From Verrucomicrobiota bacterium (lineage in GTDB: Bacteria > Verrucomicrobiota > Verrucomicrobiia > JABWAM01 > JAHFSZ01): a stretch of 38,525 nucleotides of DNA. A model generated the notes under the pieces. It was given only the letters and a program-made list of their open reading frames with translations. It had not been told where the DNA came from and made no database searches. The DNA lies in NCBI GenBank assembly GCA_023265515.1, contig JAHFSZ010000018.1:1-38525 (forward strand). The letters run 5' to 3'. This document shows, in pieces, positions 8,126 through 17,647 of this stretch (the stretch's first letter is position 1; every line of letters starts with the position of its first letter). The position numbers were made by a program, and so were the translations under genes.

Positions 8126-9829
8126 ATGCTGTCTCATGGTGGAAAGTTGTTAATCATTGGTTTTACGCTACTTACGATATGCGCTCACGCACAATCCGGA
8201 TCCTCGCCCTCTTCGGGCTCCTCGTCAGACCGGCTTTCCCTGCCCAGCAGCCGGACCCAGTATCAAAACGATAACAAGTCCTACTGGGACAACAAGAAAT
8301 ACAACTTCGAAAAAGGTTATGTCGATGAAGCCCATGATTTGCCCCCGGTCTTTTACAATGCGAGGGGCGCCGCGATCTTTGGCAGCCATAACCACAGCTT
8401 TCAGGTCGAGCATCAGGCCGTGGTCCCGTTGTTCCGGGCCGAGGACATGGACGGACTCCTGTTCATGTACGAACACGAAGACCACACGCCGTTCGCCCGC
8501 GACAATGGCGGTTCCCAGGTTGAATCAGTCACCAACTTTGACAACCTCCGGATCGAATATGAGCTGACCGATGATCTCGCCTTCAAAACCATCGGCGGGT
8601 ACGACACTTACTCGAAGGTTGACCGCATCGGCGCGGTTGGCGGATACCGTGGCGGCATCGGCCTTGGCACGCCCTACGAGGACAATCTGGAGGACTTGCG
8701 CTGGGAAGTCACCGCCGGCGGTCTCGCTCGGAGCGAAAACCTGAAGTCCAACTGGTTCCTCGACGCTGATGTGTCGTACCGCGTGGTGGAAATCACGATC
8801 GGAAAATCGCCGGCCAACACGGAATTCAATCCGTCGATCCTGCTCGAAATGAAACAGCAGTCGACCAATGATGACAGCAAGTATCACTACTACGTCGAGG
8901 CAGGGCCCACACTGGAAATTCTCTCAGTCAACAATAACCGGTTCAGCTTTTACGTCCACTATTTCCGGAACAGCTTCAACGAGTTTCAGATGGTCCACGA
9001 CCGCGGTTTGATGGCCGGCATCCAGGGCACCACGTTTCGCGACATGCCCCAGGAGTTCAGCTACGACTGGGATTTCGAAGGGGTCCGCTGGATCCCGCGC
9101 ATGTGGGGCAAGGCTGAAGTTGCCGGCAGTCCGGACGGTTTTCTGCGCAAGATGAAGCTCTACCTCGACGCGTGGGACGTCAGCCTCGCGGGCCAGGTCG
9201 TTTCAGTGTACGGCGATTACGAGCACCGGCAGGACCAGATCGGCGATTTGAGCAGCACCTCGTTCTCGGTGGCCGCCGGAGCCAAGACCTACATCGAGCC
9301 GAACGACTGGCTGGGCGTCATCACCGACGGCCAGCACCTGGCTCCCTTCGCCCAATTTTTCCATCGCAGCGATCACGCGCTCAACATCAAGGACATCAAC
9401 CGCCTCCAGCCGACCACCACATCTAACGGTTATTTGAAGCGCATGAGCACGGATAACCTCGAAGCCGGCTTTCAGACGATCAGCTGGGGCAATCCAAACT
9501 ACCGGATCGAAAAATACCAGGACGACACAAGATTTGTGAATGAGTGGGATTGGATGATCAAGGCCGGCTACTCGACTACGAGTCAACGCCAACGCTCGCA
9601 GCCGCCTGCCTCAGCCGGCGTCAACTGGGACATCTTCAGCATCCACGGCTTTGTCTTTTACACACAGGGGATCGTCAGTACCGGCGAGGCCAGCCCTGAT
9701 TACCTTGCCGAGTTCGGCATCAAGCGCCCGAGCGGCAGTGTCTTCGTCCGGCTCGAGAACTACGGACTGCCCGCCCGCCTGGAGGATGAGAACAAGCCGG
9801 TCTATGTCGGGCTTGGCTTGAATCTCTAA
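8126..9829 (+). CDS. predicted secreted/outer-membrane beta-barrel-like protein, function unknown
   Basis: N-terminal signal-like hydrophobic stretch (LLIIGFTLLTICAHA), alternating amphipathic strands, C-terminus ending in GLGLNL. Confidence 0.65.
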   Translation: MLSHGGKLLIIGFTLLTICAHAQSGSSPSSGSSSDRLSLPSSRTQYQNDNKSYWDNKKYNFEKGYVDEAHDLPPVFYNARGAAIFGSHNHSFQVEHQAVVPLFRAEDMDGLLFMYEHEDHTPFARDNGGSQVESVTNFDNLRIEYELTDDLAFKTIGGYDTYSKVDRIGAVGGYRGGIGLGTPYEDNLEDLRWEVTAGGLARSENLKSNWFLDADVSYRVVEITIGKSPANTEFNPSILLEMKQQSTNDDSKYHYYVEAGPTLEILSVNNNRFSFYVHYFRNSFNEFQMVHDRGLMAGIQGTTFRDMPQEFSYDWDFEGVRWIPRMWGKAEVAGSPDGFLRKMKLYLDAWDVSLAGQVVSVYGDYEHRQDQIGDLSSTSFSVAAGAKTYIEPNDWLGVITDGQHLAPFAQFFHRSDHALNIKDINRLQPTTTSNGYLKRMSTDNLEAGFQTISWGNPNYRIEKYQDDTRFVNEWDWMIKAGYSTTSQRQRSQPPASAGVNWDIFSIHGFVFYTQGIVSTGEASPDYLAEFGIKRPSGSVFVRLENYGLPARLEDENKPVYVGLGLNL

Positions 9830-9833
9830 TTGG

Positions 9834-10883
9834 ATGTCCGTCCGTCACCTCTATCTCCACCTCCCGTTCTGCCCTTCGATCTGCCCCTACTGCTCCTTTC
9901 ACGTCGAACGGGTTGACCGGAAAAAAATGGACCGTTTCGCAGCGCGCCTGGAGGCGGATCTGCGTGACACAGGGCCGATGGATGCCCTTGAAACAGTTTA
10001 CTTTGGAGGGGGAACCCCGACCGCATTCTCAACGACGCAATTGGAGGCGATCCTCGACGTGGTCGATCGCTTCGTCCCGCGGCCACGGGACTGCGAGACC
10101 ACCATGGAGGCCAACCCTTCCACCCTGCCGGCCGAAAAATGCCGCATGCTTCGCGCGCGCGGCATCAACCGGATCTCGCTCGGAGCGCAGTCATTCGACG
10201 ACGAAGTTCTCAAGACGCTCGGACGCCATCACTCATCCGCGGCGATTCGCGTGGCATGGGAATATTTGCGCGCGGCAGGTTTTAACAATCTCAACCTTGA
10301 TCTGATATTCGGCGTGCCCGGCCAGACGCTTGAAACCTGGGAATCGACCTTGCGCGCCGCTCTTGAGCTCAAACCCGATCATCTCTCCTGCTACAACCTG
10401 ACCTATGAAGAGGATACCCCCTACATGGACCGCCTCCGGCAGGGGATCTGCCATGAGGATGATGATTGTAACGAAACAATGTTCACGCGCGCTGAGGATC
10501 TGCTCTCGGACGCGGGCTGGCATCACTATGAAATTTCCAATTATGCGCGGTCCGGATTCGAATGCCGGCACAACGTGGCGTACTGGACGGGCCGGGATTA
10601 TCTGGGCGTCGGGCCCAGCGCCGTCTCGACCGTGCGCGGAAAACGATGGAAGATGGCCGATGGGCGGCGTGTTGAGATGGAGTCTCTGTCCGCCGAATTG
10701 CGCGCTCGCGAACAGGCGCTTCTGGAGCTAAGGACGAGCCGGGGCACAGCGGCCGACTTCTTTCGATTCGAGCAATGGAAACCCCTCGTTGAGCATGGCT
10801 TTGCTGTGTTCGAGAACGACCGTCTTGTCTTGACGCGGGAGGGACGATTGCGGGCGGATGAGATCGCGGTGCATCTGTGCTGA
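9834..10883 (+). CDS. hemW: HemW-like radical SAM protein (coproporphyrinogen III oxidase-like)
   Basis: LYLHLPFCPSICPYCSFHVERV (CxxxCxxC), YFGGGTPTAFS, MEANPSTLPAEKCRMLRARGINRISLGAQSF, HYEISNYARSGFECRHNVAYW. Confidence 0.92.
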   Translation: MSVRHLYLHLPFCPSICPYCSFHVERVDRKKMDRFAARLEADLRDTGPMDALETVYFGGGTPTAFSTTQLEAILDVVDRFVPRPRDCETTMEANPSTLPAEKCRMLRARGINRISLGAQSFDDEVLKTLGRHHSSAAIRVAWEYLRAAGFNNLNLDLIFGVPGQTLETWESTLRAALELKPDHLSCYNLTYEEDTPYMDRLRQGICHEDDDCNETMFTRAEDLLSDAGWHHYEISNYARSGFECRHNVAYWTGRDYLGVGPSAVSTVRGKRWKMADGRRVEMESLSAELRAREQALLELRTSRGTAADFFRFEQWKPLVEHGFAVFENDRLVLTREGRLRADEIAVHLC

Positions 10884-10927
10884 AACGCGATCGTGCGCTG
10901 AAAATTTGAATTGAATTTCCACCCGGG

Positions 10928-11413
10928 TTGGAGCATCCCTCTCGTGAATTGAAAGCGCTCATCCAATCAAATATTCTTCCGTTGTTTTCCGTTCTTGTTC
11001 TGAGTTTGACGTTGCCCAGCTTCGCTCTCTCCGTCGAAGCGCCGACAGAAACAAAACCGGTGAAAAAAGACAAGGCGCAGCGGTATCTCGAATCCGCGGA
11101 CCGGCTGCGCAAGGAGGCTGACAACCTGGAGAAAAGAATTCCAAAGCTTCCCGAGGCCCAGCAGAAGGCCGCGCAGAATCTCGCGGTGGCGAAACGCGAC
11201 CTCGCCGACCGGAAAACGGACGCTGCGGCGCTTTGGAAACAGCATCTCGGCGAGCTGCCGGAGGACTTCAAACCCAAGCTCCGGGAGGCGCAATCCAAAC
11301 ACTCCTCCCTCCTCAAGGAATATTACCGGATCGGACGGGAGATCAAGGAGGCCGGAAAGGCTTCCTCCACCGCCACAAACCAGATTGCTCCTGCTTCGGT
11401 TCTCAGCCGGTAA
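10928..11413 (+). CDS. hypothetical small exported coiled-coil protein
   Basis: Hydrophobic N-terminus (ILPLFSVLVLSLTLPSFALS) followed by a charged helical region; no recognised domain. Start site uncertain. Confidence 0.5.
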   Translation: MEHPSRELKALIQSNILPLFSVLVLSLTLPSFALSVEAPTETKPVKKDKAQRYLESADRLRKEADNLEKRIPKLPEAQQKAAQNLAVAKRDLADRKTDAAALWKQHLGELPEDFKPKLREAQSKHSSLLKEYYRIGREIKEAGKASSTATNQIAPASVLSR

Positions 11414-11459
11414 AATCGTCTCCCCCTGTTGGCCACAGGTGTTCGTCATTGAAAGCCCC

Positions 11460-12563
11460 ATGCCGTGCGTCTATACCTCATGGCTTATGGTCACGGCATA
11501 TGCGCCCATGAGCCTGGAGATCCTTGGCAACCACACCGACTACAATGAAGGTCTGGCGCTGGCGGCCGCACTCCAGTTCGGCGTCACCCTGGAAGGCGAG
11601 GCCCGCCAGGACCAGGATGTGATCCTTCATCATGAGAGTCTCGGCGAAACGGAAAAGTTTTTTCTTCCGATCGCCCAGAAACACCACCAGCATCCCTGGG
11701 CCAACGCGGTCAAGGCCGTCGTCCAGGAACTCTTAAAATGCCAGATTCCCCTCTCGGGATTTGAGGCAACGATCCGCGATAACCTGCCGCCGATCTTCCA
11801 CACCAACAGCGGAAGCATGCTAACCTTGGCGGCCGTCATCTTCCTCCAGCGAGCTTTTGCCTTCGAGGCAAATGCCGGACGGCTTGCCACCCTCTGCCGC
11901 GATGCGGAAAACCAGATTGGCAACCCTTACAGCGGCCTTCTCAGCCCGATGACGAGTCTGGCCGCCCAGGCGGGCTGCATTTCGCAGATCGATTTCCGCG
12001 CCCTGGATGCGCGGCCGCTGGCGTTTCCGGCAACGCACAGGTTTGTCGTCTGCGACACGGGAACCAAGAACCTGCTCGTCCACTCGAAGATCAAGCTTCG
12101 TCATGACCAATGCCAGGAAGCCCTTCGCGTGGCCAGGGCCAATGCGCCGGAGATTCAAACCCTGAGGGACGTCAATCCGGTCGAGATGCAAAAGTTGGCC
12201 GGCCAGATGAACGAGTACGTCTTCCGCACGGCGATGCACGTCTGCACTGAGAACCAGCGCGTCCGCGAATCGGCTGAAGCCCTCGCCCGCGGCGACATCA
12301 CGGCCCTCGCGGCGAATATGAACCTTTCCCAGCTCAGCTCGAAGCAATCGATCGAAAATTCCGTCCAAGGAATCGACCAGCTCATCGAGGCGGCAAGGGA
12401 CCTGCCCGGCTTCAAGGCGTCACGCCTTTCGGGGTACGGCTTTGGAGGTCTTACCATCCATTTGGTCGCGTCCAAAGAGGCGGAGGCGTTTATGAACGCC
12501 CTCGGCGGACCTGATGCCTCGAAAGCCTTCGTCGTCGAACTATCGGCCGGCGCGCTCTCTTAA
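11460..12563 (+). CDS. galK: galactokinase (GHMP kinase)
   Basis: APMSLEILGNHTDYNEGLALAAAL (GHTDYNxG-type signature) and C-terminal ASRLSGYGFGGLTIHLVAS. Start could be 11460 or 11487; the ORF-track start at 11385 looks too long. Confidence 0.85.
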   Translation: MPCVYTSWLMVTAYAPMSLEILGNHTDYNEGLALAAALQFGVTLEGEARQDQDVILHHESLGETEKFFLPIAQKHHQHPWANAVKAVVQELLKCQIPLSGFEATIRDNLPPIFHTNSGSMLTLAAVIFLQRAFAFEANAGRLATLCRDAENQIGNPYSGLLSPMTSLAAQAGCISQIDFRALDARPLAFPATHRFVVCDTGTKNLLVHSKIKLRHDQCQEALRVARANAPEIQTLRDVNPVEMQKLAGQMNEYVFRTAMHVCTENQRVRESAEALARGDITALAANMNLSQLSSKQSIENSVQGIDQLIEAARDLPGFKASRLSGYGFGGLTIHLVASKEAEAFMNALGGPDASKAFVVELSAGALS

Positions 12564-15344
12564 ATGAACAGGAAGCACCACATCACCAAGGTCTTGACCC
12601 GGGCGCGCAAGCTCAAAACGGCCACGAACGGCAAGCCCGGCGACCAGCTCGATTCATATCGGGAGTTTCTCAAGCTCGAAGAGCACCGATTGCGCCTCCT
12701 GCATAGTCGCGGCGCCGGCGGACTTGAGTACGCCAATGCCCGCGCGCACTTGATTGATGTGCTGCTGCGCACGCTCTACAAAAACGCGTGCAGTTTTTGC
12801 CTCGTCAACCGTCCACGCAACCAGTTGCCGTTGATCATGATCGCAACGGGCGGTTACGGCCGCCGCGAACTGGCGCCGTTCAGCGACATTGATGTCTCCT
12901 TTATTCACGATTCGGCAAAGCCGAAGGACTTGGAGATCGTCGAGCGCATCGTCCAACAAATCCTCTACCTGCTCTGGGACGTGGGGTTGAAGGTGGGGCA
13001 TTTCACGGGATCATTCGCCAAGAGCTTCGAGCAGGCCGGGGCCGACGTCCAGACCAAGACCGCCCTGATCGAAGCCCGGCTGATCGAAGGCGACATCCGG
13101 TGTTTCCAAAAATGGCGGCATCAATTCCGCAATAAAGTACTCCAGCCGCGCATCGGTGAATACATCAAGGATCGGATGATGGACCGAATCGTCCGGTACG
13201 AAAAGTACGGCGCGACCGTATTCATGCAGGAACCCAACATCAAGAACGGCTGCGGAGGCCTGCGCGATTACCAAAACATCCTCTGGATGGCCGACGTAAA
13301 GTATGGCTTGCGCTCGCTTTCGAAGTTGCAGGAGCACGAGTACCTCACGGCCAAGGAGATGAAGAAACTTGAGGAGGCGCATGATTTCGAGTGGCGGCTG
13401 CGCAACGAACTTCACTATCTGAACAACCGCGCCGCTGACGTGATCCATCTCAATCAGCAGGACACGATCGCGGTGAACTTCGGCTATCGCCAGCGCGACG
13501 CGGTGCGGCGCACCGAGTCGCTGATGCGCGACTATTATCTGAAGGCCCGTGACATCTACGTGCTGAGCAAGGCGATCTTCGAGCGCCTTGCCATTGAAGA
13601 GCCTGCGGACGAATCGGCGAAGGGCTGGAAGAGCCGTTGGAACCCCTTTCGCAAGAAGCCCATTCTCCTGCTCGACGGCTTCATTTTGCACGGCACCACC
13701 ATCACGCATCCCGAGAAAAATCCCTTTTCCGGCGAGCCATCCCGGATGATCCGCGCCTTCCTCTACTGCCAGCAGCATGATGCGCGGCTCAGCACCCGCC
13801 TGCAGAGCCTCATCCGTGAAAATCTCGGCAAGATCACGAAGGAATTTCGCAATGCGAAATCCCCTCGCGAGACCTTCCTGACCATTCTCCGGCAGAAAGG
13901 GAAGGTCGGCCGAATCCTTCGGATGATGCATGAGGTCGGATTTCTGGGGCGCTATATTCCGGAGTTCGAGCCTCTGACCTGCCTCGTTCAGCACGAATTT
14001 TTTCACCGCTACACCGCTGACGAGCATACGCTCGTCGCCATGGAACTGCTCGACTCGATCATTGACGCAACCGAGCCGCCCTGCTCGAAGTACAAGAAAA
14101 TCTTCCAGGACATCGAACATCCCGACCTGCTCTACCTGGCGATCCTGATGCATGACACCGGAAAGGCCCAGCCGTCGCGCAGCCACAGCGACGCCAGCAC
14201 GGAGCTGGCCCAGAAACTCGCGCGCCGCTTTCAGTTGCCCGCCGAGGACCGCCGGACGCTGCTGATGCTCGTCGATCATCACCTGACTCTGGCCAGCGTT
14301 GCAACGAGGCGGGACTTGGACGACCCATCCACCATCCAGTCCGTCATGCCCATCTTCTCGAGCGAGGAGCAGCTCGACATGCTTCACCTGATGACGTTCG
14401 TTGACGGACTGGCGACTTCCGGCAAGAACTGGTCCGACTGGAAGGAGTCCCTCGGCTGGCAGCTTTATGACCGCGTGAAAAAGGCGCTCAAGGGCGACAC
14501 CGACTTCCAGGCGGAGGCGCTCACGCGCATGGAACGCCTGCGCAAGGAGATCGTCCAGTCGCTGCCGGCGGACATCCCGGCCCAGGAGATCGAGGCGCAT
14601 TTCTCACTCATGCCCGAGCGATACTGGTGGCGCGCCGATGTCCCCACCGTGATTCGCGATATCAAGCTCATCCATGATTTTTTTGTATCGCTGGCCGAGT
14701 CTGACGAGAACGCGTTGGTCCCCGTGTTCCAATGGCAGGACTTTCCCGACCAAGGCCATTCGATCGTGACCGTCTGCACATGGGACCGCCGCGGCCTGTT
14801 CATGAAGATTGCCGGGTCGTTTTCGGTGTCGCGCATCAACATTCTCAGCGCAGAAATCTACACGCGGGCGGATGGCTTTGTACTGGACACGTTCCTGGTT
14901 TGTAACGACGAACACTTGCCCGTCACGTCCGGTCTCATGAAACAAAAAATGCAGCGAACGCTCTGCTCGGCGCTCAGCGGCGAGATGTACCCATTCGACG
15001 AGGAGATCAAACAGGCGTATGCGGCCTACCGGCGCCAGCCTCGCCAGGAACGCGAGACGTTCCCCACGACGATCATCACCGACGAGGACAGTTCAGAGAG
15101 CTACACGCTGCTGGAGGTGCAGACGCCGGACCGGCTGGGTCTGCTATTCCATATCCTGCAAGTTCTCTCGAACCTCGAACTCGACGTCAATTTCGCGAGG
15201 ATCAACACTGAAAAAGGCGCGGCAATCGACACCTTCTACCTGACGGACAAAAACAAGAACAAGCTTGAGGATCACCATCTGATTGACGCGATTCGGCGTG
15301 GGATGCGGGAAAAGATTGAGGAGTTGAATCGTCCATATCGGTAG
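12564..15344 (+). CDS. glnD: [protein-PII] uridylyltransferase
   Basis: IATGGYGRRELAPFSDIDVSFIH nucleotidyltransferase motif, HD domain (HDTGKAQPSRSHSDAS), two C-terminal ACT-like domains (VTVCTWDRRGLFMKIAG; LEVQTPDRLGLLFHILQ). Confidence 0.95.
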   Translation: MNRKHHITKVLTRARKLKTATNGKPGDQLDSYREFLKLEEHRLRLLHSRGAGGLEYANARAHLIDVLLRTLYKNACSFCLVNRPRNQLPLIMIATGGYGRRELAPFSDIDVSFIHDSAKPKDLEIVERIVQQILYLLWDVGLKVGHFTGSFAKSFEQAGADVQTKTALIEARLIEGDIRCFQKWRHQFRNKVLQPRIGEYIKDRMMDRIVRYEKYGATVFMQEPNIKNGCGGLRDYQNILWMADVKYGLRSLSKLQEHEYLTAKEMKKLEEAHDFEWRLRNELHYLNNRAADVIHLNQQDTIAVNFGYRQRDAVRRTESLMRDYYLKARDIYVLSKAIFERLAIEEPADESAKGWKSRWNPFRKKPILLLDGFILHGTTITHPEKNPFSGEPSRMIRAFLYCQQHDARLSTRLQSLIRENLGKITKEFRNAKSPRETFLTILRQKGKVGRILRMMHEVGFLGRYIPEFEPLTCLVQHEFFHRYTADEHTLVAMELLDSIIDATEPPCSKYKKIFQDIEHPDLLYLAILMHDTGKAQPSRSHSDASTELAQKLARRFQLPAEDRRTLLMLVDHHLTLASVATRRDLDDPSTIQSVMPIFSSEEQLDMLHLMTFVDGLATSGKNWSDWKESLGWQLYDRVKKALKGDTDFQAEALTRMERLRKEIVQSLPADIPAQEIEAHFSLMPERYWWRADVPTVIRDIKLIHDFFVSLAESDENALVPVFQWQDFPDQGHSIVTVCTWDRRGLFMKIAGSFSVSRINILSAEIYTRADGFVLDTFLVCNDEHLPVTSGLMKQKMQRTLCSALSGEMYPFDEEIKQAYAAYRRQPRQERETFPTTIITDEDSSESYTLLEVQTPDRLGLLFHILQVLSNLELDVNFARINTEKGAAIDTFYLTDKNKNKLEDHHLIDAIRRGMREKIEELNRPYR

Positions 15345-15345
15345 A

Positions 15346-17070
15346 ATGAAGACCATGAAGAAAAAGAGAGCGGCAAGAAGGAGCAAGCGGGTCGAAAAAC
15401 TTGGCTTGTTACCGCAGCTCGCGCAGATCTTCAACGCAAAGCTTGATCCGCACGTTGTCCTGGAGCTGGTGCTGGTCGAGGCAGTCAAGAGGATGCGTGC
15501 GACAAGCGGTTCGCTTTGCCTGATCAACCCCAACGCGGATCTTCTCGAGATCGAGGTCGCCATCGGCCTGCCACCGGAAGCCAAACAGCTTCGTCTCCAG
15601 CTCGGCCAGGGGATTACGGGCTGGGTCGCCCTCCACGGCAAGCCTGCCCGCGTCCGCGATGTCGCGAGAGACGCCCGGTACGTTCCTGTCCGCAACAACG
15701 TTCGCTCTGAGTTGGCGGTTCCGCTGGAAATCGAAGGTACGGTGGCCGGTGTTCTCAATGTCGACAGCAACCGCGCCGGTCATTTCACCCGGGATGATGA
15801 AGACCTCCTGGTTGCGCTCGCAAGCCAGGCGTCAAAGTTGATCCAAAACGCCTGGCTTTACGCGCAGGTGAACAAGAAGGCGGCCCAGCTCGAGACGCTT
15901 TTTTCCATTGCCGAGACGATCATCACCCAGACGACGCTTGATGACGTGCTGACCCTCATCACGCGCGAGACATGCCAGCTGATGGGTGCGTCGCTCTGCA
16001 TTCTCTTCCTGCTCGACGATGAAAAGACCAGCCTGATTCAGCGCGCCCAGCACGGCGCCAAACGGCAGGCCCCGGGAGCCATCTCACTTCCCGTGGAAGA
16101 CAGCAGGCTCGGTGTGGCGATCAACAGCCGCAAGGCCGTCTACCTGTCCGACGCTCGAAAATCCGACACTTTCGAACACATGGAGATGGCCGAGCGGGAG
16201 GGCCTCGTCTCCATGCTCGCAGTGCCGCTCCTCGCCGCGCAGGAAGCACTCGGTGTATTGAATGTTTATACGGACTCCCCGCACCGATTCGCCAACGAGG
16301 AGATCAAGCTGCTCTCCACACTGGCGAACTACTCGGCCATTGCCATCCAACGGGCGCGGCTGCATGAACAAACCGTCACCATCGAGGAACAGCTCCGGCA
16401 AAATGAGCGGTTGAGCACGCTTGGGCTTCTTGCCGCCGAATTTTCACACGAGATCCGCAATCCGCTCACCGTGATGAAGATGTTGCTGCATTCGCTGGCC
16501 AAGACGATTCCGGAGGATTCACAGGGCCAAAAGGACCTCAGTATTATGATGCAGAAGGTGGACCAGCTCAATGAAACCACCGAGCGGGTCCTGCGATTCT
16601 CCCGGTCGAGTGAGCCGAAATTCGAAACGGTCGACTTGAACGACGTGGTGAATGAAGTGGTGCTGCTCACACGGCATCAATTTCGGCAAAACAGAATCCA
16701 GGTTACGAGCCTGCTCTCGACTGAACCGCCCTTTGTCGCCGGCGACCGGCTCCAGCTCGAGCAGGCCCTTCTCAACCTGGTTCTGAATGCCTCGCAGGCT
16801 CTCGATCAGGACCGGCGCATCTTCCTCTCGACGCAGGTTGAAGGTGGACGTTGTTCGATGGAGGTTCGGGACACCGGCCGGGGCATCTCCACGGAGAAGA
16901 AGGAAAGACTGTTTCAGCCTTTTTTCAGCAACAAGACAGGTGGAACCGGACTGGGACTGCCGATCGTCAAAAAAATTGTAGACCACCATGGAGGCGAAAT
17001 TCGCTGGGAATCATCGGAATCAGGCACTTCGTTCAAAATGCTCTTTCCCCGCCACGAAAGCGTAGCATGA
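15346..17070 (+). CDS. GAF-domain sensor histidine kinase
   Basis: Two GAF-like regions (LGQGITGWVALHGKPARVRDV; ...VLNVYTDSPHRFANEEIKLLSTLANYSAIAIQRARL), H-box EFSHEIRNPLTVMK, G-boxes DTGRGIS and GGTGLGLPIVKKIVDHHGGEI. Confidence 0.93.
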   Translation: MKTMKKKRAARRSKRVEKLGLLPQLAQIFNAKLDPHVVLELVLVEAVKRMRATSGSLCLINPNADLLEIEVAIGLPPEAKQLRLQLGQGITGWVALHGKPARVRDVARDARYVPVRNNVRSELAVPLEIEGTVAGVLNVDSNRAGHFTRDDEDLLVALASQASKLIQNAWLYAQVNKKAAQLETLFSIAETIITQTTLDDVLTLITRETCQLMGASLCILFLLDDEKTSLIQRAQHGAKRQAPGAISLPVEDSRLGVAINSRKAVYLSDARKSDTFEHMEMAEREGLVSMLAVPLLAAQEALGVLNVYTDSPHRFANEEIKLLSTLANYSAIAIQRARLHEQTVTIEEQLRQNERLSTLGLLAAEFSHEIRNPLTVMKMLLHSLAKTIPEDSQGQKDLSIMMQKVDQLNETTERVLRFSRSSEPKFETVDLNDVVNEVVLLTRHQFRQNRIQVTSLLSTEPPFVAGDRLQLEQALLNLVLNASQALDQDRRIFLSTQVEGGRCSMEVRDTGRGISTEKKERLFQPFFSNKTGGTGLGLPIVKKIVDHHGGEIRWESSESGTSFKMLFPRHESVA

Positions 17071-17124
17071 TGGTTCCCTTGACCGAACCGGCGTTTCAGC
17101 CCTATCTTACCAAGCCCGGACGTT

Positions 17125-17628
17125 ATGAACAACAAGGAGTCATCAGGCATTCTGGCCAGGATTGAGGGGGATGTCGTGGCGATCAAATTGGTCGGTAAGG
17201 GGACGCACTTGAACAGCCACCTTCTCAAGCAGTTTTTCCAGCAGGTCTTCGACCAGCCGGTCCACCGCATCCAGATTGACGTGGGCGAATGCAGTTACAT
17301 GGACAGCACGTTTCTGGGCACCCTGACGGGCATGGCCCTGCGGACACGGGAAAGGAATCTGCCGCCCATCCAGCTCGTCAATATGCATCAACGGATCAAA
17401 GACATGCTGACCAGCCTTGGTGTCATGTCGTTTTTCGAGGCCACCTCATTCTCCGAAAAAAATGGAGAGGAAATGCCGCAGTTGCAGGGCGATCCTCCAG
17501 GGATCCAGGAAAAAACGGAGGAAATGATCTCCGCCCACCAGGCCTTGATCAAGGCCAACGCAAGCAACCTGGCGAAATTTCAGGACGTCATCACCCTGAT
17601 GCAGAAAAAGTTGATGGGCGATTCCTAA
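17125..17628 (+). CDS. STAS-domain anti-sigma-factor antagonist-like protein
   Basis: IQIDVGECSYMDSTFLGTLTGMALRTRERNLPPIQLVNMHQRIKDMLTSLGVMSFF: STAS motif with phosphoacceptor-type DSTFLG. Confidence 0.85.
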   Translation: MNNKESSGILARIEGDVVAIKLVGKGTHLNSHLLKQFFQQVFDQPVHRIQIDVGECSYMDSTFLGTLTGMALRTRERNLPPIQLVNMHQRIKDMLTSLGVMSFFEATSFSEKNGEEMPQLQGDPPGIQEKTEEMISAHQALIKANASNLAKFQDVITLMQKKLMGDS

Positions 17629-17647
17629 TTCCCCCCCCGACAGGGTC

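Noticed and set aside
13011-14600. 529-aa - strand ORF inside glnD
   Set aside because: Antisense shadow of a high-GC conserved gene; no recognisable domain.
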